From Shimazuella kribbensis DSM 45090 (lineage in GTDB: Bacteria > Bacillota > Bacilli > Thermoactinomycetales > Thermoactinomycetaceae), in assembly GCF_000428065.1 (NCBI RefSeq), contig NZ_ATZF01000012.1:72161-136160 (forward strand): a stretch of DNA of 64,000 nucleotides, written 5' to 3'. Under the pieces are notes generated by a model that was not told the origin of the DNA, did no database searches, and was given only the letters and a program-made list of their open reading frames with translations. The position numbers were made by a program, and so were the translations under genes. Positions 41,490 through 51,287 of the stretch are shown here, one piece after another (positions within the stretch are counted from its first letter, which is position 1; every line of letters begins with the position of its first letter).

Positions 41490-42200
41490 TTACTTCTTCT
41501 CCCCTCGTTTTATCGATTTAACCCATTTCACTGTATGTATTGCTTTTATCCAATCATCATAGATGAGATTTCCCACTATTACCGTATCTGCCCATTTAGC
41601 CATCTCTTCTGCCTGCGATTGGCCTCTAATTCCTCCACCATAAAATAGGCGAGTCTGCTTTAACTTCGATGATACTTCCTTTACCATATCTACTCGACCA
41701 TACGTTCCGCTATATTCTACATAAAAAATGGGAATTTGCAACCATTCTGCCATCTGTGCATATGCGATTACATCTTCGATTTGAAGATTTGTGTTTGCAT
41801 TTGTCCTTTTTGCTACTTTTGCATTTGGATTTAATACCACATATGCTTCTAGCAACACCTTGTCCCATGGTATAAAGGAACCGAACCTTTTAATGGTTTG
41901 GTGATGCATGCCAAGAATCCATCTAGCATCCTCTGTATTCAAGACAGTAGGAGTAAGATAAGCAGAAAAACCTGGCACAAGCGAGGTAGGTGTGGATATT
42001 TCTTGAAAACAAGGTACCAAACAATTCCGTAAACGGTACAGAAGATTGGCAGTATTTGCAAAGGTTACATCATCTGTTCCACCAATTATAATTGCATCCG
42101 TACCAGATGTGGACAAGGCCTCTAGTGCTTCATCAGAAATGTTTTTTGCGGGGTCTAATTTAAATACATGTCTGAACTCTTCTATTTTTTCACGTAACAT
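41490..42200 (-). CDS. pcrB: Heptaprenylglyceryl phosphate synthase PcrB
   Basis: 236 residues, TIM barrel. Joins heptaprenyl diphosphate to glycerol-1-phosphate to make archaeal-type ether lipid precursors in Bacillales. FKLDPAKNISDEAL, IIIGGTDDVT, YVEYSGTYG and LFYGGGIRG match the family's phosphate and prenyl sites. ATG after GGCGGAGG giving MLREKIEEF. In the conserved order before pcrA. Confidence 0.95.
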   Translation of the reverse strand: MLREKIEEFRHVFKLDPAKNISDEALEALSTSGTDAIIIGGTDDVTFANTANLLYRLRNCLVPCFQEISTPTSLVPGFSAYLTPTVLNTEDARWILGMHHQTIKRFGSFIPWDKVLLEAYVVLNPNAKVAKRTNANTNLQIEDVIAYAQMAEWLQIPIFYVEYSGTYGRVDMVKEVSSKLKQTRLFYGGGIRGQSQAEEMAKWADTVIVGNLIYDDWIKAIHTVKWVKSIKRGEKK

Positions 42201-42288
42201 TACAAAAACCTCCGCCATCATTATAACATTGCACGAATAAAACCCCTAGCATAGACAATCCAATAACGAAAATCTCCATCTCTCCACT

Positions 42289-42323
42289 AAAAAAGAAGCG
42301 ACTATGAAGTCGCTTCTTTTTAT
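42289..42323 (-). terminator. yerC terminator / attenuator before pcrB
   Basis: AAAAAGAAGCGACT ATGA AGTCGCTTCTTTTT just after yerC; pcrB-pcrA-ligA then need readthrough or their own promoter. Confidence 0.85.
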
Positions 42324-42616
42324 TGTTTACCTTCTAGGCGATCCAATGCTAAATGGTAACCATCCATTCCATATGCTAGGCACCTTTTCACTCTGGAAAT
42401 AGTCGCTGTACTTGCTCCTGTTTCTTTTTCAATTTGCGTATATGTACTGCCGTTTCGCAACATTTTTGCAACTTCTAGCCTCTGGGAAAGGGATTTTACC
42501 TCCCCAACCGTGCACAAATCTTCAAAAAATACATAACACTCTTCCATCGATTTTAAATTTAGAATAGCTTGGAACAATTGTTCCACTTCTCTTTTACTTA
42601 ATTTATCAAGCTGCAT
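42320..42616 (-). CDS. yerC: YerC family TrpR-like regulator
   Basis: 98 residues of the TrpR/YerC-YecD helical family: LFQAILNLKSMEECYVFFEDLCTVGE and the HTH STYTQIEKETGASTATISRVKRCL. Role in B. subtilis not settled. ATG after GCGGAGG. Conserved neighbour of pcrB. Confidence 0.93.
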   Translation of the reverse strand: MQLDKLSKREVEQLFQAILNLKSMEECYVFFEDLCTVGEVKSLSQRLEVAKMLRNGSTYTQIEKETGASTATISRVKRCLAYGMDGYHLALDRLEGKQ

Positions 42617-42835
42617 AAAGGTCCTCCGCTTCCGCTCTATGTTTGATTGCATTTATTCGATGAATGCAAATAAAACCTTTCCACAAATATTATCAGATTT
42701 TTGCATCAATCGCACGATTTGAAAAATCCCTTTACAAAAACAAAACATAGTAATTCACTTGGATAACTTCATTTTTTTACGGTAAAGCAGTATACTGTTC
42801 TTATAACACAGTTCCTCCGAAAAAGAAATGGAACC

Positions 42836-43309
42836 ATGGACAATCAGCAACACCATAATGAACTCGTAGAAAAAATCTCTCACCTTGATCAGGTGATTGA
42901 TCGGATCTACTCCCGGAGTTACTGTGACAACTACCGCAGAGAACAGAAAAAAGACTTGGTGAGGTACTTCCTTACACGTAAACTTCCGAAAAACAAAGAA
43001 TGGATGTTTACGTACAGGAAGGTTGGTATCCCTATCGTCTACATTTCGAGGATGAAGACTCGCTACTCCCTGAAGGAGCGGCTGAGTTACATGATCGAGC
43101 TTTCCCACGCCCGCCTCTACTTTGTGTGGAAAGGTCATCTCCCTCGTAAGTTCTCATCGGAAGAAATCGGTACGCGAATTTCGGTTCGTACAAAGGGAAT
43201 TACCGTTCCTCACCGAATCCGGGAAGACACAGAAGAACACAGAATCATGCTCCAACAGTTCAAAGCGGAAATGGAGCAGCTAGCCCGTCAAGCGCTTCTC
43301 ATCCACTAA
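42836..43309 (+). CDS. Orphan basic protein (157 aa), cassette gene
   Basis: Unrecognised. Lys/Arg-rich, helix-dominated, no membrane segment or signal; one Cys. The DNA is GC-richer than ppiB and yerC beside it. Weak Shine-Dalgarno (AAGAAATGG). A -10-like TATACT with upstream TTTACG suggests its own promoter. It ends 40 bases before a perfect 13-bp GC-rich hairpin without a U-tract. Sits alone between yerC (divergent) and ppiB. The basic content would permit nucleic-acid binding, but no motif proves it. Confidence 0.72.
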   Translation: MDNQQHHNELVEKISHLDQVIDRIYSRSYCDNYRREQKKDLVRYFLTRKLPKNKEWMFTYRKVGIPIVYISRMKTRYSLKERLSYMIELSHARLYFVWKGHLPRKFSSEEIGTRISVRTKGITVPHRIREDTEEHRIMLQQFKAEMEQLARQALLIH

Positions 43310-43348
43310 TTGCGCAAAACAAGAAAGCAGAAAATAAATGCTTTCCTC

Positions 43349-43378
43349 GTCGGCCAGAAGCTTTTGCTTCTGGCCGAC
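43349..43378 (+). terminator. Perfect 13-bp GC-rich hairpin after cassette gene
   Basis: GTCGGCCAGAAGC TTTT GCTTCTGGCCGAC; no T-run follows. A smaller GAAAGCA...TGCTTTC hairpin precedes it (43323-43345). Confidence 0.85.
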
Positions 43379-43478
43379 ACGCATGTTAAAGACGATTTCA
43401 TCGCCTATTCTGTTGTACCTATGAAACTATCTACAAATAATGTTACAATAGACGATGATTACGTAAGGAGGGTATGAA

Positions 43479-43919
43479 ATGGCAGTCAAAGGAAAAATCA
43501 CTCTTGAAGATGGAAAAGAACTCCAATTGGAATTTTTTCCAGAAGTAGCACCTAATACAGTAGCGAATTTCAAAAAATTGGCTGATGACGGATTTTATAA
43601 CGGACTAAACTTCCATCGCGTCATCCCTGGTTTTGTAAGCCAAGGAGGATGCCCACAAGGAACTGGATATGGAGGAGCAGGATATACCATCGCATGCGAA
43701 ACAGAAGGAAATCCTCATAAACACGTTCCAGGAGCACTCTCTATGGCTCATGCAGGCAAAGACTCAGGTTCTTCTCAGTTCTTTGTCGTACATGAAGACC
43801 AAGCTCATCTAGATGGTGTACATACAGTATTTGGAAAAGTAACTTCAGGTATCGAACATGTACTTAGCATGAAACAAGGGGAAAAAATGCTAGAAGTTCA
43901 AGTTTGGGAAGAGAAATAA
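43479..43919 (+). CDS. ppiB: Peptidyl-prolyl cis-trans isomerase (cyclophilin)
   Basis: 146 residues. Cyclophilin: [47 protein letters not shown] and [11 protein letters not shown] contain the active Arg, Gln/Phe and His sites. Cytoplasmic protein-folding helper. ATG after AAGGAGGG; -10 TTACAAT upstream, terminator downstream. Confidence 0.96.
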   Translation: MAVKGKITLEDGKELQLEFFPEVAPNTVANFKKLADDGFYNGLNFHRVIPGFVSQGGCPQGTGYGGAGYTIACETEGNPHKHVPGALSMAHAGKDSGSSQFFVVHEDQAHLDGVHTVFGKVTSGIEHVLSMKQGEKMLEVQVWEEK

Positions 43920-43923
43920 TACA

Positions 43924-43955
43924 AAAGAGGCTTCTTTCAAGAAGCCTCTTTTATT
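43924..43955 (+). terminator. ppiB terminator
   Basis: AAAGAGGCTTC TTTC AAGAAGCCTCTTTT. Confidence 0.9.
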
Positions 43956-43993
43956 TACAAAACATCTATCTTTTAACAAAAAAGTTCAACTTT

Positions 43994-44015
43994 GACCAAA
44001 TACTTTGGATTGGTC
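43994..44015. promoter_or_regulatory. Inverted repeat at the promoter of the small membrane gene
   Basis: GACCAA...TTGGTC, 10-base spacing, just upstream of -10 TATACT (44026-44031); position fits an operator. Confidence 0.4.
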
Positions 44016-44046
44016 ATGATAATGATATACTTGTAAAGGCTTCTAA

Positions 44047-44292
44047 TTGGAAGCACCCAACAACCTATTAAAGGGGGTTCTAATCATATTTACTTATGGA
44101 TTCATTTTCATTGTTGTCATTTGTATCTTTGCTTTTCTAGCTACTTTTCAATTGGGAAGAAAACAAAACAAGCAACACAATCAACATTATGATCAAAGTA
44201 GAAAAAAAATGTTGGGCTTGCTTAGTATCATTTATTTGGTTGTTATCGTAATCGGACTTGTATTTGTTTACTACTTCATACTTGCAAAGTGA
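44047..44292 (+). CDS. Small two-pass membrane protein, start codon uncertain
   Basis: Up to 81 residues with two hydrophobic helices and a basic His/Gln-rich loop (GRKQNKQHNQHYDQ). Unrecognised. A TTG at 44047 gives 81 residues. The strong Shine-Dalgarno AAAGGGGG lies at 44070-44077 inside that frame, where only ATC/ATA/ATT codons follow at the right spacing; the -10 at 44026 would leave the TTG with almost no leader. A rare start codon (near 44083-44088) is therefore possible. The 3' end overlaps the convergent methyltransferase gene. Confidence 0.6.
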   Translation: MEAPNNLLKGVLIIFTYGFIFIVVICIFAFLATFQLGRKQNKQHNQHYDQSRKKMLGLLSIIYLVVIVIGLVFVYYFILAK

Positions 44293-45649
44293 ACAGTCCT
44301 ACCAATTCCACATGGCTCGTTTGCGGAAACATATCTACAGGTTGTACTTCTTGCAGATGATAGCCATGTTCACTTAAATATTTTGCGTCTCTAGCAAACG
44401 TAGCTGGATTACAAGAGATGTAAACAATTCTTTCCGGTTTCATTTGTGATGCTGCTTCAAGAAAAGGCTCTTCACACCCCTTTCTTGGGGGATCTACAAC
44501 AATCACATCTGCAAACAATCCTTCTTTTTGCCACCGTGGCAGAATTTCTTCTGCTTTCCCTAATTCAAACTGAGCATTTTTAATCTTATTCAATGTCGCA
44601 TTTTGTTTGGCATCTTCAATCGCGGAGGGGACAATCTCCATGCCATATACTTTTTTTGCTTGATTTGCGAGATAGAGGGAGATCGAGCCAATGCCGCAAT
44701 AAGCATCAATCACTGTTTCTCGGCCTGTAAGATTCGCATAAGCTTTTGCTTGTTCATATAGTACTTCTGTTTGGATTGGATTCACTTGGAAAAAAGAATG
44801 CGGAGAAATAGCAAAACGAATACCTCCAATGGTGTCATAAATAACGGGCATTCCCCAAAGTAACCGATTTTCCTTCCCTAAAATAACATTTGTTCGGGCA
44901 GTATTTATATTTTGTTGAACCGAGGTAATAATGGGGAAAGTTTGCCGCAGTTCTTTGACCAGCTCTTGAGCTGACGGGAGTTTTTCTCCATTGGTCACTA
45001 GTACAACCATCAACTCATTTGTATGTACTCCTTGACGAATAAGGATGTGACGTAAAATACCTTTGTGTGTTGTTTCATCATAGATGGAGATATGTAAACG
45101 TTCCACTATCTCTTTCACTTTACGGGTCAGTTCTGTCTGTAGTTCGTTCTGAATGAAACAAGTCTCCATATCTACTACTTGGTGTGTACCAAGTTGATAA
45201 AAACCTGCGACTACTTTACCTTCAACTGTTGCAAAGGGAATCTGGACCTTATTGCGATAACTCCAAGGATGTTCCATTCCTTTCATAGGGTGAATGGTAA
45301 CATCAGTAAGTAAACCAATCCGTTCTAACTGATCTACTACTTGTTGGTATTTCAATTTCAATTCTTCTGTATAGGATATGTGCTGCAACTGACAACCACC
45401 ACAACTGTCAAAATGAGGACAAATTGGTTCGATGCGCTCGGCATGAGCAGTTAGTACCTCCAACAGTTCCCCTTCTGCAAATGTTTTTTTTACTTTTGTA
45501 ATGCGTATTTTTACTTGTTCTCCAGGTAGGGCTCCTCCAATAAATACAGCAAATCCTTCATATCTGCCTACTCCTGTCCCACTATGACCAAATCCATGGA
45601 CGGTACATTCAATTATTTGTCCTTTCTGGACAGGGGGCTTTTGCCTCAT
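44276..45649 (-). CDS. rlmCD: 23S rRNA (uracil-C5)-methyltransferase, RlmCD type
   Basis: 457 residues. N-terminal TRAM RNA-binding domain (KGQIIECTVHGFGHSGTGVGRYEG), four-Cys Fe-S cluster (CPHFDSCGGCQLQH plus later Cys), SAM-binding VIDAYCGIGSISLYLA, and catalytic DPPRKG with SCNPATFARD. Equivalent to B. subtilis YefA/RlmCD, which methylates 23S U747 and U1939. ATG chosen 9 bases after AGGAG; an upstream TTG touches the SD. Confidence 0.92.
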   Translation of the reverse strand: MRQKPPVQKGQIIECTVHGFGHSGTGVGRYEGFAVFIGGALPGEQVKIRITKVKKTFAEGELLEVLTAHAERIEPICPHFDSCGGCQLQHISYTEELKLKYQQVVDQLERIGLLTDVTIHPMKGMEHPWSYRNKVQIPFATVEGKVVAGFYQLGTHQVVDMETCFIQNELQTELTRKVKEIVERLHISIYDETTHKGILRHILIRQGVHTNELMVVLVTNGEKLPSAQELVKELRQTFPIITSVQQNINTARTNVILGKENRLLWGMPVIYDTIGGIRFAISPHSFFQVNPIQTEVLYEQAKAYANLTGRETVIDAYCGIGSISLYLANQAKKVYGMEIVPSAIEDAKQNATLNKIKNAQFELGKAEEILPRWQKEGLFADVIVVDPPRKGCEEPFLEAASQMKPERIVYISCNPATFARDAKYLSEHGYHLQEVQPVDMFPQTSHVELVGLFTLQV

Positions 45650-45661
45650 CTTTCGCAACTC

Positions 45662-46411
45662 CTATATGGATAAATTTTCACGAGATACAGTTTCAATCCA
45701 TCTTCCTACATTTTCATGTGGCAAATACGCTTTTCCGTCATAACGATAGGATAAGCCTTCCACGCGTCCGGGAATTTTCTTTTTTGTAAAATATCCTTCG
45801 CTTAAAAACAAAGGCAGGAGGAGAACTGGATCTTTGCTACTTTCTTCTTCTAACCGAGTTCGCAAATTATCTGGCAGCGTAAAAGCATAAGAGATAGATT
45901 TAGCATTTAGTTTCGCTTGCAACTGAGTAGCGATACCATTTGCCACTTTTTCCCATTCAACTTGGAACCAAGGAAGATTGCTACCATGTCCTACAAGTAA
46001 AATTCTTTCATTAGCTATATCTGTTGACAATGCAGTAGCTCGTTCGGCCAAAATATCTAAAATAAAAGGATGATCATTCATAGGAGCTAGTAGCTTTATA
46101 GAAGCTGTATGGGCAATTGGCTCTTCATCCATTTCCAATCGAGAATTTGCCTGTAATCCCAACAAATACCGTATTTCTTCGATATGTGTGCTTCCAGAAG
46201 ACACAAAGAGAGGGAGAGCTGTAATATTCGTTACACCCATTTGTTCCAATTGATGTATGCCATTTGCAATCGTTCGATCTTCTACCATTTCCAAAAAACT
46301 AGTTACTACAGGAACAGGTAAATTTACACGCTGAATACATTCATCTACTTCACGAACCCAATTTTCGTTGCTCGAGCCATGAGCAATGACCAAAACCCCT
46401 TGCTTTTTCAT
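45662..46411 (-). CDS. CbiX/sirohydrochlorin chelatase-like protein
   Basis: 249 residues with two CbiX-like halves: VLVIAHGSSNENW and LPLFVSSGSTHIEEI in the first, ERILLVGHGSN and LPLFLSEGYFTKKKIP in the second. The conserved His residues for metal (HGSS, GHGS) are kept. Class II chelatases insert Co or Fe/Ni into sirohydrochlorin; no tetrapyrrole genes are adjacent, so the metal and substrate remain open. Its ATG overlaps the upstream gene's stop by four bases. Confidence 0.8.
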   Translation of the reverse strand: MKKQGVLVIAHGSSNENWVREVDECIQRVNLPVPVVTSFLEMVEDRTIANGIHQLEQMGVTNITALPLFVSSGSTHIEEIRYLLGLQANSRLEMDEEPIAHTASIKLLAPMNDHPFILDILAERATALSTDIANERILLVGHGSNLPWFQVEWEKVANGIATQLQAKLNAKSISYAFTLPDNLRTRLEEESSKDPVLLLPLFLSEGYFTKKKIPGRVEGLSYRYDGKAYLPHENVGRWIETVSRENLSI

Positions 46412-46743
46412 TCTTCTTTGTCCTCCCTTTCATCAATTTTCCGTTGTTGGTAAGATAGCCAAGTGGACAAGGCATAGATTAAACTTAAAACTCCGATTGT
46501 AATATACACTATTCCGAGCATGGTAAAAGCAAAAATAGCATTACCCATCAGCACCAGAAATAAAAGTAAGTACATTCTGCGCGAAAAGGCTTGTTTTCGT
46601 CGTTCCATCCAACTAAACAAATGATAGAGCGACATGATAAAAAATAGAACAGAAATTATCGAATTAGCAGATAGATAAACAACTCCTATAAAAATAAACA
46701 GAAAATATACCAAGTACGATCTTCTCCCCAGTCTCCCCAACAT
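46408..46743 (-). CDS. Hypothetical membrane protein (about 4 TM)
   Basis: 111 residues, unrecognised. Four hydrophobic helices (10-28, 30-45, 58-75, 76-94) and a charged C-terminal KIDEREDKEE. Translationally coupled (ATGA) to the CbiX-like gene and two genes upstream of the rRNA methyltransferase, forming a three-gene unit. Confidence 0.7.
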   Translation of the reverse strand: MLGRLGRRSYLVYFLFIFIGVVYLSANSIISVLFFIMSLYHLFSWMERRKQAFSRRMYLLLFLVLMGNAIFAFTMLGIVYITIGVLSLIYALSTWLSYQQRKIDEREDKEE

Positions 46744-47047
46744 GGAAACCTAAATTTCCTGTTCCATCTCTTTTCTTCCATTACGTATGTATACATCCAT
46801 TATAAAGAATAGGAGACAAGTAAAGAAAACTTGCCGATTGGCAAGCCCTATAGGGCCGCCGCTAGAGGCATAGTTGCACTTATGCATCTCAGAATAGGGA
46901 CAAGTCTCGCTACGTTGCTACTCTCCTAGTTTCGTTTTGCACCTCAGATAAACGTTATACTTTCTTATCTGAAAAAAACTCGCCCCATTGAGGACGAGCC
47001 TTTCCCTATCATTCCGAAGAAGGACAAGTCCTTACCAGGCAAATATA
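46744..47047. other. Intergenic region with a possible guide-RNA-like fragment
   Basis: About 300 bases. Contains CTTGCCGATTGGCAAG and GCCCTATAGGGC hairpins (46830-46858), GC-richer than surroundings. The minus-strand TTGCCAATCGGCAAGTTTTC resembles the right-end hairpin of the 27.4-kb IS605-like insertion (GCCAATGAATTTGGCGAGTTTCC). The gatB terminator lies at 46968-46998. Weak evidence for another IS605 remnant. Confidence 0.35.
46968..46998 (-). terminator. gatCAB terminator
   Basis: Minus strand GGCTCGTCCTCAATGGGGCGAGTTTTTTT. Confidence 0.75.
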
Positions 47048-48475
47048 TTAAGAACCAACTTGTTCACGTATCAACTGATTGACCAACTGTGGGTTTGCTT
47101 TCCCTTTGGTTGCTTTCATCACTTGCCCTACTAAAAACCCTAGAACTTTGTCACGCCCGCCTTTAAGCTCTTCTACAATAGCTGGATTTGCAGATAGAAC
47201 ATCTGCAACGGCCGTTTTTAGAGCACCTTCGTCGCTAATTTGCACCCAACCTTTTTCTTCTACAATGGCAGAAGGTTTATGTCCAGTAGCCAACATTTCT
47301 TTTAACACATCTTTTGCTATTTTACTACTGATGGTTCCTTTTTGAATCAAAGTGATCATTTCTGCAAGGTGGCTAGAAGTAAGAGGTGTATCTTTTAATT
47401 CTAGTCCTTCACTATTTAAATAACCAAGTACTTCAGAGAGTAACCAGTTAGAGGTAAGTTTTGGATCTGCTCCTTTTGAAACAGTATCCTCAAAGAAATC
47501 AGCGAGCATACGGCTAGAAGTCAGCACACCTGCATCGTAGGATGATAAACCGAACTCTGACTTATAACGAGCAACTCGTTTATCTGGCAACTCGGGAAGC
47601 CCAGCTTGGATTTCTTGTTTCCAAGCTTCATCAATTTGCAACCGAACAAGATCTGGTTCTGGAAAATAACGATAATCATGTGCTTCTTCTTTGGAACGCA
47701 TGATTTTAATGGTATTTAATTCTTCTGACCAACGAAGGGTTTGCTGAATCACTTTATCCCCATCGTCTAAAACCTCTGCTTGGCGTACTTCTTCGAACTC
47801 GAGCGCTCGCTCTACATTTCGGAAAGAATTTAAGTTTTTCAACTCCGTTTTGGTTCCAAATTGTTCTGCACCCACAAGCCTTAAACTAATATTTGCATCA
47901 CAACGCAAAGAACCTTCTTCCATCTTTACATCGGATACACCTGTATATTGAATGATGGATTTGATTTTCTCCAAGTATGCTTTCGCTTCTTTCGGAGAAC
48001 GCAAATCTGGTTCTGATACGATTTCGATCAACGGAACGCCAACCCGGTTAAAATCAACGAGAGAAGCATCTCCATCGTGTGTTAATTTACCAGCGTCCTC
48101 TTCTAAGTGTAAACGTGTGATCCCAATTCGTTTGGTTTCTCCATCTACCTCAATATCAATCCAACCATGCTCACCGATCGGTTTATCAAATTGGGAAATC
48201 TGATAAGCTTTAGGAGAATCAGGGTAAAAATAATTTTTCCGATCAAATTTCGTATCCTCTGCAACTTGGCAATTCAGTGCCATAGCAGCTTTCATTGCAA
48301 AATTAACTGCTTGTTTGTTTAGAACAGGCAGAACACCGGGATGGCCTAAACAGATAGGACACGTTTGGGTATTTGGTGGTGCACCAAAGGAAGTAGAGCA
48401 ACCACAAAAAATTTTGGTGTTTGTTGCCAACTCGACGTGTACTTCTAATCCAATAACTGTTTCATATTTGCTCAT
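47048..48475 (-). CDS. gatB: Asp/Glu-tRNA amidotransferase subunit B
   Basis: 475 residues. Kinase/tRNA-binding subunit of GatCAB, which converts Glu-tRNAGln to Gln-tRNAGln. [44 protein letters not shown] and the YqeY-like C-terminal tail ([17 protein letters not shown]) are present. Four-base overlap with gatA (ATGA). Confidence 0.98.
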   Translation of the reverse strand: MSKYETVIGLEVHVELATNTKIFCGCSTSFGAPPNTQTCPICLGHPGVLPVLNKQAVNFAMKAAMALNCQVAEDTKFDRKNYFYPDSPKAYQISQFDKPIGEHGWIDIEVDGETKRIGITRLHLEEDAGKLTHDGDASLVDFNRVGVPLIEIVSEPDLRSPKEAKAYLEKIKSIIQYTGVSDVKMEEGSLRCDANISLRLVGAEQFGTKTELKNLNSFRNVERALEFEEVRQAEVLDDGDKVIQQTLRWSEELNTIKIMRSKEEAHDYRYFPEPDLVRLQIDEAWKQEIQAGLPELPDKRVARYKSEFGLSSYDAGVLTSSRMLADFFEDTVSKGADPKLTSNWLLSEVLGYLNSEGLELKDTPLTSSHLAEMITLIQKGTISSKIAKDVLKEMLATGHKPSAIVEEKGWVQISDEGALKTAVADVLSANPAIVEELKGGRDKVLGFLVGQVMKATKGKANPQLVNQLIREQVGS

Positions 48476-49920
48476 GCTTTCACTCCCCCTAATGCAGGCA
48501 GTTGAAGACGACCTGCTGTTTGTTCAAATGCATGAGCAACACGTAGGACAGTCTCTTCTGCAAAGGCTTTACCAATAATTTGAAGTCCAACTGGGAGACC
48601 TTGTGCCAATCCAGCAGGAACGCTAATAGCAGGTAATCCTGCTAAGTTCATTGGAATCGTACATATATCGTCCAAATACATTGTCAAAGGATCAGAAATT
48701 TTTTCGCCAATTCGATAAGCAGTCGTTGGTGCAGTAGGGCCAACGATCACATCGTGCTCAGCGAAAATATTATCAAAATCTTGCTTGATCAATGTACGCG
48801 CTTTTTGTGCTTTTATGTAATAGGCATCGTAATATCCAGAACTGAGTGCATATGTCCCTAGCATGATTCGGCGTTTGACCTCTGGCCCAAAACCGTTGCT
48901 TCGGCTTTGTTCATAAATATCAAGCAGATTTTTCCCTTGGCGAACCCCATAGCGAATACCATCAAAGCGAGCCAAGTTGGAAGAAGCTTCTGCTGGTGCA
49001 AGAATATAGTAGGTTGCTACCGCATACTCCAAGTTAGGAAGGGACACTTCGGATATATGTGCACCTAGTGCTTCCAATTGTTTTACTGCTTTTTCAATTT
49101 GTGCTTTCACTAGAGGATCTGTTCCTTCGCCTAACATTTCTCTCGGAACAGCAACTTTCAACCCTTTGATCTCCCCTGTTAGAGCAGAAAGGTAATCAGG
49201 TACTTCTTTGTTCACCGAAGTGGAGTCCAATTCGTCATGACCTGAAATCGCTTGTAATACAGATGCGGCATCTTCGACATTTTGAGTTATCGGGCCAACT
49301 TGATCCAAGGAAGAGGCAAATGCCACCAAACCAAAACGAGATACACGACCATAGGTAGGCTTTAACCCAACAACTCCACAAAAAGCCGCTGGTTGGCGGA
49401 TTGAACCGCCTGTATCCGATCCAAGAGCAAAGGTGACTGCACCTGTAGCAACTGCTGCCGCCGAACCACCACTAGAACCACCAGGAACGCGATTTACATC
49501 CCAAGGATTCTTCACAGGATGAAAACTGGAGTTTTCATTGGATGAGCCCATCGCAAATTCATCCATGTTCGTTTTCCCCATGATGATTGCATCAGATGCG
49601 AGCAATTTATTGACTACTGTTGCATTGTAAATAGGTTGATAGTTCGCAAGCAATTGACTTGCACACGTAGTCGTCAATCCTTCGGTCACTAAGTTATCCT
49701 TTACACCAGTAGGAATAGCTGCAAGGATGCCGCGCTCAGAAGTCGTAGACAGCTTTTGCTCTAGTTCTTTTGCTTTTTCGATTGCTCCTTCTTCATTAAT
49801 AGCTAGAAAAGAGCCGATTTGAGGTTGTACTTCTTTGATTCTATGTAAGGATTCTTCTACTATTTCTGTAACGCTTCGTTCTTTTTTTGCTAATTGACGA
49901 TGTATTTCACGTATGGACAA
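48472..49920 (-). CDS. gatA: Asp/Glu-tRNA amidotransferase subunit A
   Basis: 482 residues. Amidase-signature glutaminase providing ammonia. Catalytic Lys in IPTGVKDNL, the [12 protein letters not shown] motif and the Ser nucleophile in [12 protein letters not shown] complete the Ser-cisSer-Lys triad. TTG start 9 bases after AGGGGG. Confidence 0.98.
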   Translation of the reverse strand: MSIREIHRQLAKKERSVTEIVEESLHRIKEVQPQIGSFLAINEEGAIEKAKELEQKLSTTSERGILAAIPTGVKDNLVTEGLTTTCASQLLANYQPIYNATVVNKLLASDAIIMGKTNMDEFAMGSSNENSSFHPVKNPWDVNRVPGGSSGGSAAAVATGAVTFALGSDTGGSIRQPAAFCGVVGLKPTYGRVSRFGLVAFASSLDQVGPITQNVEDAASVLQAISGHDELDSTSVNKEVPDYLSALTGEIKGLKVAVPREMLGEGTDPLVKAQIEKAVKQLEALGAHISEVSLPNLEYAVATYYILAPAEASSNLARFDGIRYGVRQGKNLLDIYEQSRSNGFGPEVKRRIMLGTYALSSGYYDAYYIKAQKARTLIKQDFDNIFAEHDVIVGPTAPTTAYRIGEKISDPLTMYLDDICTIPMNLAGLPAISVPAGLAQGLPVGLQIIGKAFAEETVLRVAHAFEQTAGRLQLPALGGVKA

Positions 49921-49931
49921 AGCTTTTCCCC

Positions 49932-50222
49932 CTATTCTTCAAACACCGCAGGAACGCGGAATGAGCCATCTTTTTGATCTGGTGCATTCAGTAATACTTT
50001 TTCTCTATCCAATGACGGTTTGATCGTGTCTTCACGCATCACATTGGTAACAGGATAGACATGACTAGTAGGTTCTACATGATCTGTATCTAACTCATTT
50101 AATTTCTCCGCAAATTGGAGAATATCATTCAGTTGGCTAGTAAACTGTGTTTTTTCTTCTTCTGACAACGACAATCGAGCAAGTTTCGCCACATGCTCCA
50201 CTTGCGCGCGGTTTATACTCAT
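49932..50222 (-). CDS. gatC: Asp/Glu-tRNA amidotransferase subunit C
   Basis: 96 residues. Small stabilising subunit: [16 protein letters not shown] and [15 protein letters not shown] are characteristic. First gene of gatCAB, 11 bases before gatA. Confidence 0.96.
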   Translation of the reverse strand: MSINRAQVEHVAKLARLSLSEEEKTQFTSQLNDILQFAEKLNELDTDHVEPTSHVYPVTNVMREDTIKPSLDREKVLLNAPDQKDGSFRVPAVFEE

Positions 50223-50401
50223 TTCCGTTCACCCCAATATGTAAACATTGCCTCCAGTATAGCATAAGCAATACTTCAATTTATAGTTTTGTAATCTCAA
50301 ATTCATGATTCTTCTCTTGATCTTGATACATTTATTTTCTCTATCGCTTGTCATATAATGAAAGTAACTAGGTTAGGCTTCTAGATCCCTATGGAGGGAA
50401 C

Positions 50402-50668
50402 ATGTTCTCACTGATTCTGCCGGTAGCCTTGATGATTTTCCTCTACTGCCGAATCAATAGGCGATTGGGGGTTCCTGCATGGGTCATCGTCATGTGCACC
50501 GCAATCGGAATTGCCATGGGCATGGGCATCACTGCACGAGAGGGACATGACAAGGTCGACCAGTACCTGCTCGCAGGCCTGATCGGCTGGATCATCGGTC
50601 TGACCGCGCTGATCAACAGGAAGCTTGTCAGCCAGTACGCCTTCTTCTGGCGCAAGACGGCCAAGTAA
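50402..50668 (+). CDS. Orphan three-pass membrane protein (88 aa), cassette gene
   Basis: Unrecognised. Three hydrophobic helices (1-16, 25-46, 56-72) with an N-terminal CRINRR loop, MGMGIT kink and basic C-terminus (WRKTAK). ATG after TGGAGGG; -10 TATAATG at about 50358. GC-rich coding region between AT-rich flanks; a 14-bp hairpin (CCGCCCCTTCTGAG...) follows. Lies between gatC (divergent) and a second cassette. Confidence 0.75.
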   Translation: MFSLILPVALMIFLYCRINRRLGVPAWVIVMCTAIGIAMGMGITAREGHDKVDQYLLAGLIGWIIGLTALINRKLVSQYAFFWRKTAK

Positions 50669-50676
50669 GACGCGAA

Positions 50677-50718
50677 CCGCCCCTTCTGAGCACCAGCTCA
50701 GGAGGGGCGGCGTGTTTT
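50677..50718 (+). terminator. GC-rich hairpin ending the cassette gene
   Basis: CCGCCCCTTCTGAG CACCAG CTCAGGAGGGGCGG, 14 bp with one wobble; a short TTTT occurs 4 bases later. Confidence 0.85.
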
Positions 50719-50843
50719 ATACCATTCATCGCTCCTTCCCTTCATTCATCCCCCCACTTTGTTTTCTAATTTTCACGCATTTCTTTTTATTCCTACTTTG
50801 TTTAGAATGGTAATAAGTCCACAACTCGAACAATGGGGTTCAC

Positions 50844-51209
50844 ATGAGGACAAAATCGGAGGTAGTAGAAACCCTACTCAACACCGTGATCGAGACGGCC
50901 AGAGACAACCCCGACAGGGGCCAGGTCGAACTCCGTCCCGCAGTCGTCATCGCGTTCAAGAGCTGCTCAGAAGAGTTCTTCTATGTTCAGTACGAACAGA
51001 CCGAGCAGGAAATTCACCAGCTCGACCTGTTTCGGCTGATCTGGGTATCCCTCGTGCTTCACAAGAGCAACGTGTTGCCCGAGTCGGTGGTTACTGCAAT
51101 CCGTGCATACGACGGATACGATGGTCCCGGTAACGGTGACCTCACTACCGCTCGAAGGGAATTCATCGTGGCGCTCCGCGAAGTGTACGACTGGAAACTC
51201 ATCGGGTAA
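50844..51209 (+). CDS. Orphan soluble protein (121 aa), cassette gene
   Basis: Unrecognised; helical, mildly acidic, one Cys, no signal peptide. GC-rich against AT-rich flanks. Starts at ATG five bases after GGGG; -10-like TTAGAATGG upstream. Followed by an 11-bp GC-rich hairpin without a U-tract. Codon choice (GTC, CTC, GAC, ATC) resembles high-GC actinobacterial or phage genes more than the neighbouring MBL gene. Confidence 0.72.
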   Translation: MRTKSEVVETLLNTVIETARDNPDRGQVELRPAVVIAFKSCSEEFFYVQYEQTEQEIHQLDLFRLIWVSLVLHKSNVLPESVVTAIRAYDGYDGPGNGDLTTARREFIVALREVYDWKLIG

Positions 51210-51242
51210 GGAACAACCCATCCTCTGCTAGAGGATAAAAAA

Positions 51243-51276
51243 CACCCGGGCACAGTGATGTGTCCGGGTGCCGCGT
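51243..51276 (+). terminator. GC-rich hairpin ending the cassette gene
   Basis: CACCCGGGCAC AGTGAT GTGTCCGGGTG; no T-run. May also stop the convergent MBL gene. Confidence 0.8.
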
Positions 51277-51287
51277 TAAACCCCTTT

